Position numbers and translations under genes: made by a program. Positions 16,397 through 27,373 of a stretch of DNA of 64,000 bases are shown here, in pieces. This DNA comes from Sphingomonas sp. KRR8 (GTDB lineage: Bacteria; Pseudomonadota; Alphaproteobacteria; Sphingomonadales; Sphingomonadaceae), in contig NZ_CP097462.1 in the NCBI RefSeq assembly GCF_023559245.1, positions 1,908,501 through 1,972,500 on the forward strand, given 5' to 3'. How positions within the stretch are numbered: the stretch's first letter is position 1; the number at the start of each line of letters is the position of its first letter. The notes under the pieces are model-generated. The model saw only the letters and a list, made by a program, of their open reading frames with translations. It was not told the DNA's origin and did not search any database.

Positions 16397-18663
16397 CGCC
16401 CCCGCGCCGCCTCGACCCCACCCGATGCGAGCACCGCCAGTGTCACCAGATCGGTGGCGCTCGCCGTCATGGGAGCGATCTGCACGGGCAGCTTCATGCC
16501 GACCAGGAACGGCCCGAGCACATTTTCCCCGCCGAGCGCACGCAGCAGCTTGGCACTGAGGCTGGCGGACTGCAGGCCCGGCATGATCAGGATGTTGGCT
16601 GGTCCGGATAGTCGGCTGAACGGATAGAAGCGCCGCTGCATGTCGTGGTTGAGTGCCACCTCTGGGCTCATCTCGCCTTCATATTCGAAGCCGACCGTAC
16701 GCGTGTCGAGCAGTGCCACGGCCTCGCGCAGACTGCCGACATAGGCGCCTGGCGGATTGCCGAACGTTGTGTAGCTGACGAAGGCCACGCGAGGCTCCTG
16801 CCCCATGCGGCGCGCGAAGGCTGCCGACCGCTCGGCGATGCTCGCCAGCTCTTCCGCCGTGGGCCGCTCGGTAACCGCGGTGTCGGCGATCAGTACTGTC
16901 TGGTTCTGCCCGACGATGATGTTGATCCCGAACGGAGCGTGGCCGTCGTCGTCCAGCACTGTCTGCACCTGCTTCAGGCTTTGGCTGAACGGCCGCGTTG
17001 TGCCGGTGATCATCGCGTCCGCCTCGCCCAGTTCGAGCATCGCGGCGGCAAAGTAGTTACGGTCCTGATTGACCATCCGCTCGATCTCGCGCCGGAGATA
17101 ACCCTTGCGCTGCAGCCGCTGGTAGAGATGGTCTACCGCTCGCCCGACCAGCGGCGAGTTGCGGCTGTTCAGGACCTCATAGCCCGACGGGTCCTCGACC
17201 CCGAGCTCCTTGAGGTTGTCATAAACCTCATCGCGGCCGACCAGCACCGGGGTGCCAAGCCCCCCTTCCTTGAAGGCAATGGCCGCGCGCAGGACATTCT
17301 TCTCCTCGCCCTCGGCAAACAGCACGCGCTTGGGATTGGCCTTGGCCGCTTCGTAGGCGAGGCTGAGCACGCTGACCGTCGGGTTGAGGCGGGAGCGCAG
17401 CTGCTGACGGTAGGCTGCCATGTTCTCGATCGGCCTCTGCGCCACGCCCGAGCGCATCGCCGCTTCTGCAACGGCCGCCGGGACGATCTCCATCAGCCGC
17501 GGGTCGAATGGCGCGGGGATGATGTAGTCAGCGCCGAACCTCTGCGACTTCCCGCCATAAGCTGCCGCGACCTCATCAGGCACCGGCTCACGCGCCAGTT
17601 CGGCCAAGGCCTGGGCTGCAGCGATCTTCATCTCGTCGTTGATGGCCCGCGCCCGCACGTCGAGCGCGCCACGGAAGATGAAGGGGAAGCCCAGCACATT
17701 GTTGACCTGGTTCGGATAATCCGAGCGGCCGGTGGCGATGATCGCGTCGGGGCGCGCGGCCTTCGCCTCCGGTGGAGTGATCTCCGGATCGGGGTTGGCC
17801 ATGGCGAAGATGATGGGCCGCGGCGTCATTTCCAGAACCATGTCGGGCTTGAGCGCGCCCGCGGCCGACAGGCCGAGGAACACGTCGGCCCCGACCAGCG
17901 CTTCCTTCAGCGTGCGCCGGTCGGTTTCGACCGCATGCGCGCTCTTCCACTGGTCTAGGTCATCCCGGCCTGTGTGGATGACGCCCGTGCGGTCGCACAT
18001 GATGACATGATCGCCGCGCACGCCCATTGCCTTGATGAGTTCGGTACAGGCGATCGCCGCTGCGCCTGCGCCGTTCACCACCACGCGGATGTCGTTAAGG
18101 TTGCGTCCCGTCAGCAGGCAGGCGTTGATGAGTCCTGCCGCCGTGATGATCGCGGTGCCGTGCTGGTCGTCATGGAAGACCGGAATGCCCATCCGCTCGC
18201 GCAGTGTCTGCTCGATGACGAAGCAGTCAGGTGCCGCGATATCCTCCAGGTTGATGCCGCCGAAGCTCGGCTCCATCAGCGACACAGCGTCGATGAAACG
18301 CTGGGCGTCTTCGGTATCGAGTTCGATGTCGATGGCGTCCACGTCGGCGAAGCGTTTGAACAGAACCGCCTTGCCCTCCATCACCGGCTTGGACGCCAGC
18401 GCTCCAAGGTTGCCGAGGCCGAGAATGGCGGTCCCGTTCGAAATGACCGCGACCAAATTGCCCTTGGCGGTATAATCGTAGGCGGTTGCGGGATCCTCCG
18501 CGATGGCTCGCACCGGGACCGCGACGCCGGGCGAATAAGCCAGGCTCAAGTCGCGCTGGGTGGCCATCGGCTTCGAGGCGATGATCTCGATCTTCCCCGG
18601 CCGGCCGCGCGAGTGGAAATGCAGCGCCTCGGCTTCGGAGAACTTCACATTGCTGTCGGACAT
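16393..18663 (-). CDS. maeB: NADP-dependent malic enzyme with C-terminal phosphotransacetylase-like domain
   Basis: Protein of 756 residues converting malate to pyruvate and CO2 with NAD(P). The N-terminal malic enzyme domains (about 1-420) include [21 protein letters not shown], the metal site in [14 protein letters not shown], and HDDQHGTA. The C-terminal third (about 430-756) is a phosphate acetyltransferase-like domain ([34 protein letters not shown]), which in MaeB proteins acts in acetyl-CoA/allosteric control rather than catalysis. The ATG at 18663 gives the standard [19 protein letters not shown] start. It diverges from mutS with only 40 bases between the two start codons, so their promoters overlap. 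Confidence 0.95.
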   Translation of the reverse strand: MSDSNVKFSEAEALHFHSRGRPGKIEIIASKPMATQRDLSLAYSPGVAVPVRAIAEDPATAYDYTAKGNLVAVISNGTAILGLGNLGALASKPVMEGKAVLFKRFADVDAIDIELDTEDAQRFIDAVSLMEPSFGGINLEDIAAPDCFVIEQTLRERMGIPVFHDDQHGTAIITAAGLINACLLTGRNLNDIRVVVNGAGAAAIACTELIKAMGVRGDHVIMCDRTGVIHTGRDDLDQWKSAHAVETDRRTLKEALVGADVFLGLSAAGALKPDMVLEMTPRPIIFAMANPDPEITPPEAKAARPDAIIATGRSDYPNQVNNVLGFPFIFRGALDVRARAINDEMKIAAAQALAELAREPVPDEVAAAYGGKSQRFGADYIIPAPFDPRLMEIVPAAVAEAAMRSGVAQRPIENMAAYRQQLRSRLNPTVSVLSLAYEAAKANPKRVLFAEGEEKNVLRAAIAFKEGGLGTPVLVGRDEVYDNLKELGVEDPSGYEVLNSRNSPLVGRAVDHLYQRLQRKGYLRREIERMVNQDRNYFAAAMLELGEADAMITGTTRPFSQSLKQVQTVLDDDGHAPFGINIIVGQNQTVLIADTAVTERPTAEELASIAERSAAFARRMGQEPRVAFVSYTTFGNPPGAYVGSLREAVALLDTRTVGFEYEGEMSPEVALNHDMQRRFYPFSRLSGPANILIMPGLQSASLSAKLLRALGGENVLGPFLVGMKLPVQIAPMTASATDLVTLAVLASGGVEAARGR

Positions 18664-18703
18664 GGGGTGGCGGTTACACCCCTGTCCAACTAACGTCACC
18701 CCC

Positions 18704-21301
18704 ATGGCACGGTCGGACGACCCCACCCCCATGATGCAGCAATATCACCGCCTCAAGGCCGAGGCCGGTGACGCGCTGCTGTTCTACCGGATGGGCGACT
18801 TCTTCGAATTGTTCTTCGACGATGCGAAGAAAGCGGCGGCGACCCTCGACATCGCGCTCACGAAACGCGGCGCGGACGCAGGTGAACCGGTGCCGATGTG
18901 CGGCGTCCCGGTTCACTCGGCCGAGGGCTACCTCGCCCGCCTGATCAAGGCTGGTCATCGTGTCGCCATTGCCGAGCAGACCGAGAGCCCGGCTGAAGCG
19001 CGAAAGGCGCGGGGTTCGAAGGCGCTGGTCGAGCGGGCCATCGTCCGGTTGGTCACGCCGGGCACCCTGACGGAAGAAACGTTGCTCGACAGCGGCTCGG
19101 CCAATTGGCTGGCGGCGGTAGCACGCGCAGGGGACGAGTGGGGCATCGCCGCGGCGGACATATCGACGGGCCGGTTCGAGCTCATCGCCTGCGGACCCGG
19201 CGACGTGGCGGCCGAGTTGGCACGGCTGTCACCGGCCGAGACGATCGCCGACGACCAGGTGGCCGGCCTCAAGTGCACGCTGGGCAAGGGTGGCTTCGAC
19301 AGCATGGCGGGCGAGCGCTCGCTCAAGGCCCGGTTCGGTGTGGCGAGCCTGGACGGGTTCGGCGAACTCGGACGAGCGGAGCTGGCGGCGGCGGGCGGCC
19401 TGCTTGCCTATCTGGACGCGACCCAGCGCAGCGCCACCGCCTTTCTGTCGGCGCCGCGCCGGATCGCCCGACTGCAGCTCATGGCAATTGACGCCGCGAC
19501 CCGCACCAGCTTGGAAATTTGCCGCACGGCGGAAGGCCAGGTCGCCGGATCGCTGTTCGCCGAGGTCGACCGGTGCGTCACTGCCGCCGGGCGCCGCTTG
19601 CTCGGCCACGACCTGTCGGCGCCGCTGCTCGATCGTCCGGGGATCGAGGCGCGGCTGACACTTGTTGCCTGGCTGCATGAAGACGCGCTGCGCCGTCAGC
19701 GCATACGCGAAGCCCTGCGGGCCATGCCCGACATTGGCCGGGCGCTGGGGCGGCTGGTCGCAGGCCGGGGCTCGCCACGTGATCTTGCGCTGCTGCGCGA
19801 CGGCCTCGCCGCCTCGGCGGCCCTGGGTGAAGCGCTTCGGGGCGAGCCTGACGTTCCATCACTCCTCGCCAGCCTCCTGCCTCGGCTTGGCGGGCACCAG
19901 GCGCTGACGGATCGGCTTGCCGCCGCACTGGTCGATTCGCCTCCGCTCGACGCCGCCAAGGGTGGCTTCATCGCGCCCGGGTTCGACCTGGAACTCGACT
20001 CCTTGCGAGCTGCCAGCAGCGACGGCCGGCAGGCCATCGCCGCACTCGAAGCACGTTACCGGGAGTCCACGGGCCTTTCCGCGCTCAAGATCCGCCACAA
20101 CGCCGTGCTCGGCTATCATGTGGAGGTCGCCGTGCGGCACGCCGACCGGCTGCTCGCACCCGACAGTGGCTTTACCCACCGCCAGACGCTGGCCGGCGTC
20201 GTCCGCTTCAACTCGCCCGACCTGCATGTGGAGGCGAGCAAGGTGGTTGAGGCGGGGGCACACGCGCTCGCCGCAGAGCAGGCGCACCTCGAAGAACTCA
20301 CCGCTTTGGCCGTCGCGCAAGCCTCCCGAATCGCCGACACTGCTGACGCGATCGCCCGCATCGACGTTTCCGCCGGGCTCGCGGAACGGGCCGCCGAAGG
20401 TGGCTGGTGCCGGCCGGCGATCGTCGAGCAACCCTGCCTGGAGATCGAAGCCGGGCGCCACCCTGTTGTCGAAGCAGCTCTTGGCAAGGCGGGTGAACGC
20501 TTCATCGCCAACGATGTCGGGCTCGGCCCCAATGACCGCTTGTGGCTGATCACCGGTCCCAACATGGGCGGCAAATCGACCTTTCTTCGCCAAGTCGCGC
20601 TGATCGCCCTCCTTGCGCAGGCCGGCAGCTTCGTGCCTGCGACACGTGCCAAGATCGGCCTGGTTGATCGCCTGTTCAGCCGCGTCGGAGCTTCGGACAA
20701 CCTGGCGCGCGGCCGCTCGACCTTCATGGTCGAGATGGTGGAAACTGCCGCCATTCTCGCGCAGGCCACCAAGAACAGCCTGGTCATTCTCGACGAGATT
20801 GGCCGCGGCACCTCCACTTACGACGGTCTCGCCATCGCGTGGGCGGTCGTCGAGGCGATGCACGATGAGGTCCGCGCCCGTACCCTGTTCGCCACCCATT
20901 ATCACGAGTTGACGCGGCTTGCGGATCGGCTGGATTCGCTGTCCCTGCACCACGTCCGCGCCCGTGAGTGGAAGGGCGACCTCGTCCTGTTGCACGAAGT
21001 GGCCGAGGGGCCTGCCGATCGCAGTTACGGCATCGCCGTTGCGCGGCTGGCGGGGCTGCCGCCGGTCGTCGTCAGCCGAGCGAAGGCGGTGCTGGCCAAG
21101 CTGGAAGCCGGCCGGGACGCAACGGGCGGGATCGCCGCCGGCCTTGATGACCTGCCGCTGTTCGCCGCCGCCGCCCAGACCCAGGAGCCCGAGGCCGACC
21201 CCCTCACCGAGGCTCTCCACGCCCTCAACCCCGACGCCTTGTCACCGCGCGAGGCGCTCGAGGCGCTGTACCGCCTGAAAAGCCTCGCGGACGGGCGATA
21301 A
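18704..21301 (+). CDS. mutS: DNA mismatch repair protein MutS
   Basis: MutS of 865 residues, recognising mismatches and small loops and handing over to MutL. The mismatch-binding domain begins with the motif [11 protein letters not shown], containing the Phe-x-Glu that stacks on the mismatch. The ATPase has Walker A in [13 protein letters not shown], Walker B in [21 protein letters not shown], and the signature [11 protein letters not shown]. The length is typical. ATG at 18704 is used; a longer open frame overlaps maeB antisense and was rejected. glnD starts two bases after its stop, so the two are co-transcribed. Confidence 0.96.
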   Translation: MARSDDPTPMMQQYHRLKAEAGDALLFYRMGDFFELFFDDAKKAAATLDIALTKRGADAGEPVPMCGVPVHSAEGYLARLIKAGHRVAIAEQTESPAEARKARGSKALVERAIVRLVTPGTLTEETLLDSGSANWLAAVARAGDEWGIAAADISTGRFELIACGPGDVAAELARLSPAETIADDQVAGLKCTLGKGGFDSMAGERSLKARFGVASLDGFGELGRAELAAAGGLLAYLDATQRSATAFLSAPRRIARLQLMAIDAATRTSLEICRTAEGQVAGSLFAEVDRCVTAAGRRLLGHDLSAPLLDRPGIEARLTLVAWLHEDALRRQRIREALRAMPDIGRALGRLVAGRGSPRDLALLRDGLAASAALGEALRGEPDVPSLLASLLPRLGGHQALTDRLAAALVDSPPLDAAKGGFIAPGFDLELDSLRAASSDGRQAIAALEARYRESTGLSALKIRHNAVLGYHVEVAVRHADRLLAPDSGFTHRQTLAGVVRFNSPDLHVEASKVVEAGAHALAAEQAHLEELTALAVAQASRIADTADAIARIDVSAGLAERAAEGGWCRPAIVEQPCLEIEAGRHPVVEAALGKAGERFIANDVGLGPNDRLWLITGPNMGGKSTFLRQVALIALLAQAGSFVPATRAKIGLVDRLFSRVGASDNLARGRSTFMVEMVETAAILAQATKNSLVILDEIGRGTSTYDGLAIAWAVVEAMHDEVRARTLFATHYHELTRLADRLDSLSLHHVRAREWKGDLVLLHEVAEGPADRSYGIAVARLAGLPPVVVSRAKAVLAKLEAGRDATGGIAAGLDDLPLFAAAAQTQEPEADPLTEALHALNPDALSPREALEALYRLKSLADGR

Positions 21302-21303
21302 GA

Positions 21304-23940
21304 ATGGCGGCGGCCTCGACCCTCGACGCGCCGCTTGCCGCCATGCTCGCCGACGGCCGTGCGCTCATCGCCAAAGCGGTGGCAGCCGAGCCGAGCGCAG
21401 GCCGCGCCCATGCGTCGGCCTATGCGGCGCTGACCGACCGGCTGGTGCTCGCCGCTTTCGAGGAAGCCCAGCGGCGCTATCCATCGCCCAACCCGACTGC
21501 TGCCGAGCGGGTCAGCCTTATCGCCCTTGGCGGCTACGGACGCGGCGAGATGGCCCCGTTCAGCGACGTCGACCTGATGTTCCTGACCCCGCACCCACGC
21601 GCGCCCTGGTGCGAGCAGGTGATCGAGTCGACGTTGTACCAGCTGTGGGACCTCAAGCTGAAGGTCGGCCAGGCGATCCGCACCGTACCCGAGCTCATCG
21701 CTCTGGCTAAAAGCGACATGACCGTCCGCACGGCGATGCTCGAATCACGCTTCCTTGGTGGCGATGGCCTGCTATTCGAGGAGGCGCAGTCCCGCTTCAC
21801 CAAGGAGGTGGTTGCCGGCACCGCCGCCGAGTTCGTCACTGCTAAGCTGGCCGAACGCGACGAGCGCCATCTCAAGATGGGTGACAGCCGCTATGTGGTC
21901 GAGCCGAACGTCAAGAATGGCAAGGGCGGCCTTCGCGACCTTCAAACCCTCTATTGGATCGGCAAATATATTCACGGCGTCCGCACGCCAGCCGAGCTGA
22001 TCGAGGCCGGGCTGCTCACCCGCGCTGAATATCACCGTTTCGACCGGGCCGAGCGCTTTTTCTGGTCGGTCCGCTGCCAGCTTCACCTCCTAAGCGGCCG
22101 TGCCGAGGAGCGCTTGTCTTTCGACCTGCAGCGCGAGCTGGCCGACGCGCTCCGCTACACCGACCGGCCCGGCAAGCAGGCGGTGGAGCGCTTCATGCAG
22201 TTCTACTTCCTCCAGGCGAAGATCGTCGGCGACCTGACAGGCGTATTCCTCGCGCAGCTGGATGAGCAGATGGGGCGCAAGGGCCGGCGGTTCGCGCTGC
22301 CGACGTTCCTTCGCCGTCCGCGGCGCCTCAACGGCTTCGTCATGGACCGGGGGCGGCTGTCCATCGCGGGCGACAACTTCCTGGCTGAACAGCCCATTCG
22401 CCTGATCGAAATGTTTGCGCTCGCGGCACGTGAAGGCCTGGAAATCCACCCCAGAGCCATGCGTGCCGCGGCTCGAGATGCTCGCTTGGTCGACCAGGTC
22501 CGTGACGAGCCCCGCGCGAACGCTTTGTTTCTTGACGTGCTGGCAGACCGTCAGCGGCCGGAGGTCGTCCTGCGCTGGATGAACGAAGCTGGAGTATTCG
22601 GCCGGTTCGTGCCCGACTTTGGACGGGTCGTGGCGCAGATGCAGTTCGACAAATATCACCACTTCACCGTCGACGAACACACCATTCGGGCGATTGGCCT
22701 GCTGGCAGCGATCGAGCGGGGCGACTTGAGCGACGATCATCCGCTCGCGGCGGCCATGTTTCGCCAGCTCGGCAGCCGCCGGACGCTTTATGTCGCCACC
22801 CTGCTCCACGACATTGCGAAGGGCAGGAAGGGCGACCACAGCGTGCTTGGAGCCGAGGTGGCGCTGCGCCTGGGACCGCGCTTCGGGCTTGATCCGGCCG
22901 AAACCGAGACCGTCTCATGGCTCGTTCGCCACCACCTCCTGCTCAGCCACACTGCCTTCAAGCGTGACCTGGCCGATCCAAAGACGATCGATGATTTCGT
23001 GGCGGTGGTGCAAAGTCCCGAGCGGCTGCGCTTGCTGCTGATCCTGACGGTCGTGGACATCCGCGCGGTCGGCCCCGGCATCTGGACCGAGTGGAAACGG
23101 CGGCTGATCCGGACATTGTACGAAGCGGCGGAAGAACGGCTACGCCTCGGTCATAAACAGCAGGGCCGGGCGGAAGCAGTTGCTGCTCGGCAGGAGGCCC
23201 TTCGCCAGCGGCTCGATTGGACCGCCAAGGCGGCGCGCGCGCATGCCAGCCGGCTGCCCGACAGTTACTGGCTCGCCGAGCCCGATGATGCCCTGCTGTC
23301 CAATGCGCTGCAGATGGCGGCTGCCGGGGCCAGGATCGGCGATGAGGCGCCGAGTGTCACCGCGGATGGGCAGGAGGATGGTGCGACGCGGGTCACCGTG
23401 TTCGCCGCCGATCGGCCCGGCCTCTTCTATCGAATCACGGCGGGGCTGGCGTCCGCCGGCGCGAGCGTCGTCGACGCGCGCATCCACACCACCCGCGATG
23501 GCATGGCGCTGGACAATTTGCTGGTCCAGGACGCGCGTGGAAAACCCTACGGGGACAAGCGGCACCGCCAGCGCCTCATCAAACACGTCCAGGAAGCGCT
23601 TGCGACGACCCTACCGCCCGACGTCCCGTTGCCCCAGCCTTCGCGCGCCTTCGCCATCGCACCGTCGGTGACGATCGCCGAGAAGGCGTCTCGACGCACA
23701 ACGGTGGTGGAAATCAACGCGGCTGATCGGCCCGGCCTGCTTGCCACCTTTGCCCGCACCATCCTTGAACAAGGTCTGGTCGTGCACAGCGCCCACATCG
23801 CCACCTACGGGGAGCGCGCGGTGGACGTCTTCTACCTGACCGACACCGAAGGGCGGAAGCTTGCGCCTGAGGCAGGTCAGAAGTTGCGCGCCGCGCTTTT
23901 GGCCGCCGCCAGCGAGCAGCCGGCACCGCCCACCTCCTGA
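21304..23940 (+). CDS. glnD: Bifunctional [protein-PII] uridylyltransferase/uridylyl-removing enzyme
   Basis: GlnD of 878 residues, the glutamine sensor that uridylylates and de-uridylylates PII proteins to control nitrogen assimilation. It carries the nucleotidyltransferase motif ALGGYGRGEMAPFSDVDLMF, the GlnD linker domain, an HD hydrolase domain (DEHTIRAIG, LLHDIAKGRKGDHS), and two C-terminal ACT domains that bind glutamine (VFAADRPGLFYRIT and INAADRPGLLATFA). It is slightly shorter than enteric homologues at the N-terminus. It forms a mutS-glnD unit and ends at a strong hairpin shared with the convergent TonB receptor gene. Confidence 0.96.
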   Translation: MAAASTLDAPLAAMLADGRALIAKAVAAEPSAGRAHASAYAALTDRLVLAAFEEAQRRYPSPNPTAAERVSLIALGGYGRGEMAPFSDVDLMFLTPHPRAPWCEQVIESTLYQLWDLKLKVGQAIRTVPELIALAKSDMTVRTAMLESRFLGGDGLLFEEAQSRFTKEVVAGTAAEFVTAKLAERDERHLKMGDSRYVVEPNVKNGKGGLRDLQTLYWIGKYIHGVRTPAELIEAGLLTRAEYHRFDRAERFFWSVRCQLHLLSGRAEERLSFDLQRELADALRYTDRPGKQAVERFMQFYFLQAKIVGDLTGVFLAQLDEQMGRKGRRFALPTFLRRPRRLNGFVMDRGRLSIAGDNFLAEQPIRLIEMFALAAREGLEIHPRAMRAAARDARLVDQVRDEPRANALFLDVLADRQRPEVVLRWMNEAGVFGRFVPDFGRVVAQMQFDKYHHFTVDEHTIRAIGLLAAIERGDLSDDHPLAAAMFRQLGSRRTLYVATLLHDIAKGRKGDHSVLGAEVALRLGPRFGLDPAETETVSWLVRHHLLLSHTAFKRDLADPKTIDDFVAVVQSPERLRLLLILTVVDIRAVGPGIWTEWKRRLIRTLYEAAEERLRLGHKQQGRAEAVAARQEALRQRLDWTAKAARAHASRLPDSYWLAEPDDALLSNALQMAAAGARIGDEAPSVTADGQEDGATRVTVFAADRPGLFYRITAGLASAGASVVDARIHTTRDGMALDNLLVQDARGKPYGDKRHRQRLIKHVQEALATTLPPDVPLPQPSRAFAIAPSVTIAEKASRRTTVVEINAADRPGLLATFARTILEQGLVVHSAHIATYGERAVDVFYLTDTEGRKLAPEAGQKLRAALLAAASEQPAPPTS

Positions 23941-23948
23941 CAAGAAAA

Positions 23949-23974
23949 GGCCCCGCCGGTTTCCCGGCGAGGCC
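23949..23974. terminator. Hairpin between glnD and the TonB receptor gene
   Basis: GGCCCCGCCGG and CCGGCGAGGCC form an 11-bp stem with one mismatch and a four-base loop, nine bases after the glnD stop. It lies between convergent genes; on the reverse strand it is followed by CTTTTCTTG, so it can also terminate leftward transcription. Confidence 0.75.
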
Positions 23975-24000
23975 CCTCCTCCTCCTGTAACTTTCCCGGC

Positions 24001-27000
24001 TCAGCCGCGCTCGGGAGCCGGCGGCGGCGGCGGGGGTGGCGGGGGCGGCGCCGGGCAGGCGTCGGTCGCCAGGATCACCGATCCGTCGGGACAGGTCTGG
24101 GTAGCGGGCGGCCGCGGAGGCGGCGGCGGAGCGGGCTCCGCCACAGGCACCGGCGCCGGACGCGGACCGGGCTGCCACTTGAACCGAACGGTCAGGCCGT
24201 AGGTCCGCGGCTCGGCCAGAAAGGCGCCGTACAACTGCGTGGCCCGGTTCGGAATCGGCGAACAGAAGCCTGCCTGCGCCCCCCGAATGGTGCAGCTGCC
24301 CTGCAGCGTGGCGTCGAACGCGACCTGCTTGAAGTTTTCCTTCGTCAGGTTTTGCGCCCAAAGCTCGACCGCCCAGGCATTGCCAGGACCGCGGATGCCG
24401 ACGCGAGCGTTCACCTGCGTGTAGGGCGACTGCAGCTTCTCGAGGTCGAGGTCGGAGCCGGTGTTGAACGTCGTCTGGTGACGGGCGTCGACATAGAACA
24501 GCGCGCGAATGCCGCTGTCGGTCAGGCGAGGGGTCCAGGCGATGCTGCCGCTCAGCGTCCACAGCGAGCTGTTGGACAGGCGCCGACCGGGCAGCTGGAA
24601 CAGCGCCGGGGACAGCGGACGGCCATCGGCGCCGACGAGGTCCGACCGATACTTGGTGTCGGCATAGGTCGCGCCGAAGTTGACGTTCACGTCGCGGATC
24701 GGCCGGGTGAAGGCCTCGAATTCGACACCACGGCTGCGCACGCCGGACTTGATGCCGCCGCCGGTGCAGGCACCGGTCGGTGTCACCTGCGCATTGTCGG
24801 TGTCAGCCCCGTTCAGGCTGTCGCCGCAGCGATTGATGTTCTCCACGAAGAAGTTGACGCCGTTGAAGGTGTTCAACTGGAAGTCGCGGAACTGCTGGTT
24901 GAATACGGCGACGTTGATATCAACCCCGCGGCCATTGTACTTGGCCCCGAGTTCGAACGCGTCGTTGATCTCGGGCTTGAAGCGCAGCTGCTGCAGGCTG
25001 GCGAGACCCGTGCGGCCCTGCGTACCGGGGGTGCAGGCGGCCGGAACCGTGCCGCTGAATGGACACACCGCACCGGCAACCGGCACGCCCGAGCTGTTCA
25101 GCGTGATGTAGCGCGACAAGGCCGAGCGATCGAGGTTGTAGCCGCCAGCCTTATAGCCGCGCGAGTAGCTGATGTAGGTCAGCAGGCTCTCGGTCGGCTT
25201 GTAGCTGAGCACCGCGGTACCGGAGAACTTCTTCTCGGTGCGCGAGTCGCTTCCCACGTACTGGCCACCCGGCAGGCTGGGGATGACGCACGGGAGCTGC
25301 TGCAGAGAACCGAGCGCGCTGCCCGAGTAGAAGGCGCACAGGTTGGTCGCGAGACCGCCGCCGGCGTCGCGCAGGTCGACGTCGAGGGTCTTCTTCTCCC
25401 GCGTGTAGCGCAGGCCCGCGGTCAGCTTGAGGCCCGGCGCGATGGTGAAGATGTTGTGCGTGAAGATGGCGAAGTTGTTGCTGGTCTGGTTGTAGAGATC
25501 GTTGAGCGCCACACCGTTCAGCGTCCGCCCGGGCGCGCCGGAAGCGAGGGCCAAGTTGGAATAGCCCGACAGGCCGAACGGCGCGGCGCCGAAGTTGGCC
25601 GACGGCAGGCCTGTCGCCAGCGCCGTGTTGTTGAGGCCCGCGAAAGCACCGAGCGTGGTGATGGTCCCGCCAAGCGACTGCGCCGCAGCCAGGTTTCCGG
25701 CCGCAAGCGCCGCGTTGTACTGCGCAACAAGGGCGCTGCGCAGGCCAGTCGAGACTGCATTCGAGAAACAGGTCGGCGCAGCGGTCGACACGACGGGCGC
25801 GCCGGTCGCCTGCTGGAAGTTCAGCGCGACCAGGCAGTTGGCATAACGCGAATAGTCCGCGCCATAAGCAAGGTTGTCGCGGACCTGCAGCTTCTCGTTC
25901 GCGTAATAGCCACCGACCAGCCAGTCGAGGCGATTGTTCCAGGTCGAGCCCTGAAGCCGCAGTTCCTGGCTGAAGGTCTTGAACTTGTTGTACGAACCGC
26001 CGTCACTCGCGCGATAGAGGATGTCGAGATTGTTGAAATCGGCGTCCTGGCCGCGAATGTAGTTGTTGTAGCGGTAGGCGGTGATCGAGGTCAGCTCGGC
26101 GGCGCCGAGGTCCCATACCGCCTCCCCGGAAATACCGTAATCCTTGACGTTCGACTTGTAGTCGCGGCCCGGAGTAATCGCGACCTGGCGATCATAGGGC
26201 CGATCGAGGATGATGCCGCCAAGCCCGCGCTCAATCGCGGCGATGGTCGATGGCTGGGTCTGAATCGCGCCGCCGGTGTAGACGCTGTCGCTCGCCGGCA
26301 GGAACACCGCGCCGCAGCATTCTTCCTTGCGCTTCGAATAGTCGCCGATCAGGCGGAAGCTGAAATCGTCGCTCGGCTTGAACAGCAATTGCCCGCGCAG
26401 CAGCCAACGGTCGCGGTTGTTGATCCGGCGATCAGACACGACGTCATGAAGAAAGCCGTCGCGCTTGAGATAAACTCCGTCGAGACGCGCGGCGAGTGTT
26501 TCGGACAGCGGGGCGTTCACCCCGGCCTCGAGGCGGCGCAAGCTGTAGTTGCCAACCGTCACCTCGCCATAGGCGCTGGGCGTGAAGCTGGGCTTCGCGG
26601 TGATAATGGAGATCAGGCCGGCCGACGTGTTGCGGCCGAACAGCGTGCCCTGCGGTCCACGCAGCACCTCGATGCGGTCGATCGGTCCAAGCTCGGTAAG
26701 GCCGGTGCCGGTGCGCGAGCGATAGACGCCGTCGATGAACACACCGACCGAGCTTTCAAGGCCCGGATTGTCGCCGACGGTGCCGATGCCGCGGATACGA
26801 GCCACCGCCGCGCCCGCTTCGGACGAGGTCGACGAGACCAGCAGCGACGGAGAAACCTGGTTCAGCTGACGGATGTCGTTGGCGCCGGTGTTCTGCAACT
26901 GGGCGCCAGTCACGGCGCTGACCGCCAGCGGAATGTCCGAGAGCGCTTCGTTACGGCGAGTCGCCGTGACCACGATGTCTCCGGTGTTCGTGCTGGTTCC

Positions 27001-27174
27001 CGCGTCGGCGTCGGTCGTCTTGGGCGGAGCCTGCGTGTTCGACACGGCCGCGGCGCTGGTCGTCGCGCCCTCGGTCGCGGTCGCGCCCTGCGGATTGGTG
27101 TTGGATTGCTGGGCAATCGCCGGCGTCGCCAGGGCCACCAGGCCGCCCGACAACAGCCACATCGACTTGCGCAT
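24001..27174 (-). CDS. TonB-dependent outer-membrane receptor with proline-rich C-terminal tail
   Basis: TonB-dependent receptor of 1057 residues. A signal peptide (MRKSMWLLSGGLVALATPAIA) is followed by a low-complexity linker and the plug domain beginning GDIVVTATRRNEALSDIPLAV, with the plug motif IEVLRGPQGTLFGRNTSAG. The 22-stranded barrel then ends in the beta-signal-like strand GLTVRFKW. It imports siderophores, sugars or other large ligands; the ligand cannot be deduced. Unusually, 57 residues follow the last strand: two polyproline runs around CPDGSVILATDACP. The ATG at 27174 has GGGGAG eight bases upstream. A perfect 14-bp palindrome lies 94 bases upstream of the start. Confidence 0.92.
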   Translation of the reverse strand: MRKSMWLLSGGLVALATPAIAQQSNTNPQGATATEGATTSAAAVSNTQAPPKTTDADAGTSTNTGDIVVTATRRNEALSDIPLAVSAVTGAQLQNTGANDIRQLNQVSPSLLVSSTSSEAGAAVARIRGIGTVGDNPGLESSVGVFIDGVYRSRTGTGLTELGPIDRIEVLRGPQGTLFGRNTSAGLISIITAKPSFTPSAYGEVTVGNYSLRRLEAGVNAPLSETLAARLDGVYLKRDGFLHDVVSDRRINNRDRWLLRGQLLFKPSDDFSFRLIGDYSKRKEECCGAVFLPASDSVYTGGAIQTQPSTIAAIERGLGGIILDRPYDRQVAITPGRDYKSNVKDYGISGEAVWDLGAAELTSITAYRYNNYIRGQDADFNNLDILYRASDGGSYNKFKTFSQELRLQGSTWNNRLDWLVGGYYANEKLQVRDNLAYGADYSRYANCLVALNFQQATGAPVVSTAAPTCFSNAVSTGLRSALVAQYNAALAAGNLAAAQSLGGTITTLGAFAGLNNTALATGLPSANFGAAPFGLSGYSNLALASGAPGRTLNGVALNDLYNQTSNNFAIFTHNIFTIAPGLKLTAGLRYTREKKTLDVDLRDAGGGLATNLCAFYSGSALGSLQQLPCVIPSLPGGQYVGSDSRTEKKFSGTAVLSYKPTESLLTYISYSRGYKAGGYNLDRSALSRYITLNSSGVPVAGAVCPFSGTVPAACTPGTQGRTGLASLQQLRFKPEINDAFELGAKYNGRGVDINVAVFNQQFRDFQLNTFNGVNFFVENINRCGDSLNGADTDNAQVTPTGACTGGGIKSGVRSRGVEFEAFTRPIRDVNVNFGATYADTKYRSDLVGADGRPLSPALFQLPGRRLSNSSLWTLSGSIAWTPRLTDSGIRALFYVDARHQTTFNTGSDLDLEKLQSPYTQVNARVGIRGPGNAWAVELWAQNLTKENFKQVAFDATLQGSCTIRGAQAGFCSPIPNRATQLYGAFLAEPRTYGLTVRFKWQPGPRPAPVPVAEPAPPPPPRPPATQTCPDGSVILATDACPAPPPPPPPPPPAPERG

Positions 27175-27267
27175 GAAAAACTCCCCTGTGAACACGTCTG
27201 TTGGGAGGAGAGCTAAAGCAGGGCGCGAAAACAGGAAAGCGAGCGGACCAGTTGCGAACAGCAATCG

Positions 27268-27281
27268 GTGACACGTGTCAC
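27268..27281. promoter_or_regulatory. Perfect palindrome upstream of the TonB receptor, possible operator
   Basis: GTGACACGTGTCAC is a 14-bp perfect palindrome, 94 bases upstream of the receptor start codon. Next to it are two TGCAA direct repeats ten bases apart (27287-27291 and 27297-27301). This looks like a dimeric repressor or activator site; the regulator is unknown and none is encoded next to it. Confidence 0.45.
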
Positions 27282-27373
27282 TTGCCTGCAACATGATGCA
27301 ACGCAGCAAAGAGGTAATCTCTGCTGCGCTGCAATATTGCTTGTCGGAGAACTTCGCCGCTGATGCGGAAGCG

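Noticed and set aside
16393..18663. maeB fused to a phosphotransacetylase domain as a novel fusion
   Set aside because: This is the standard architecture of MaeB malic enzymes.
24352..27216. A 954-codon open frame antisense to the TonB receptor
   Set aside because: No motifs or signal; the receptor on the other strand is complete with signal peptide, plug and barrel.
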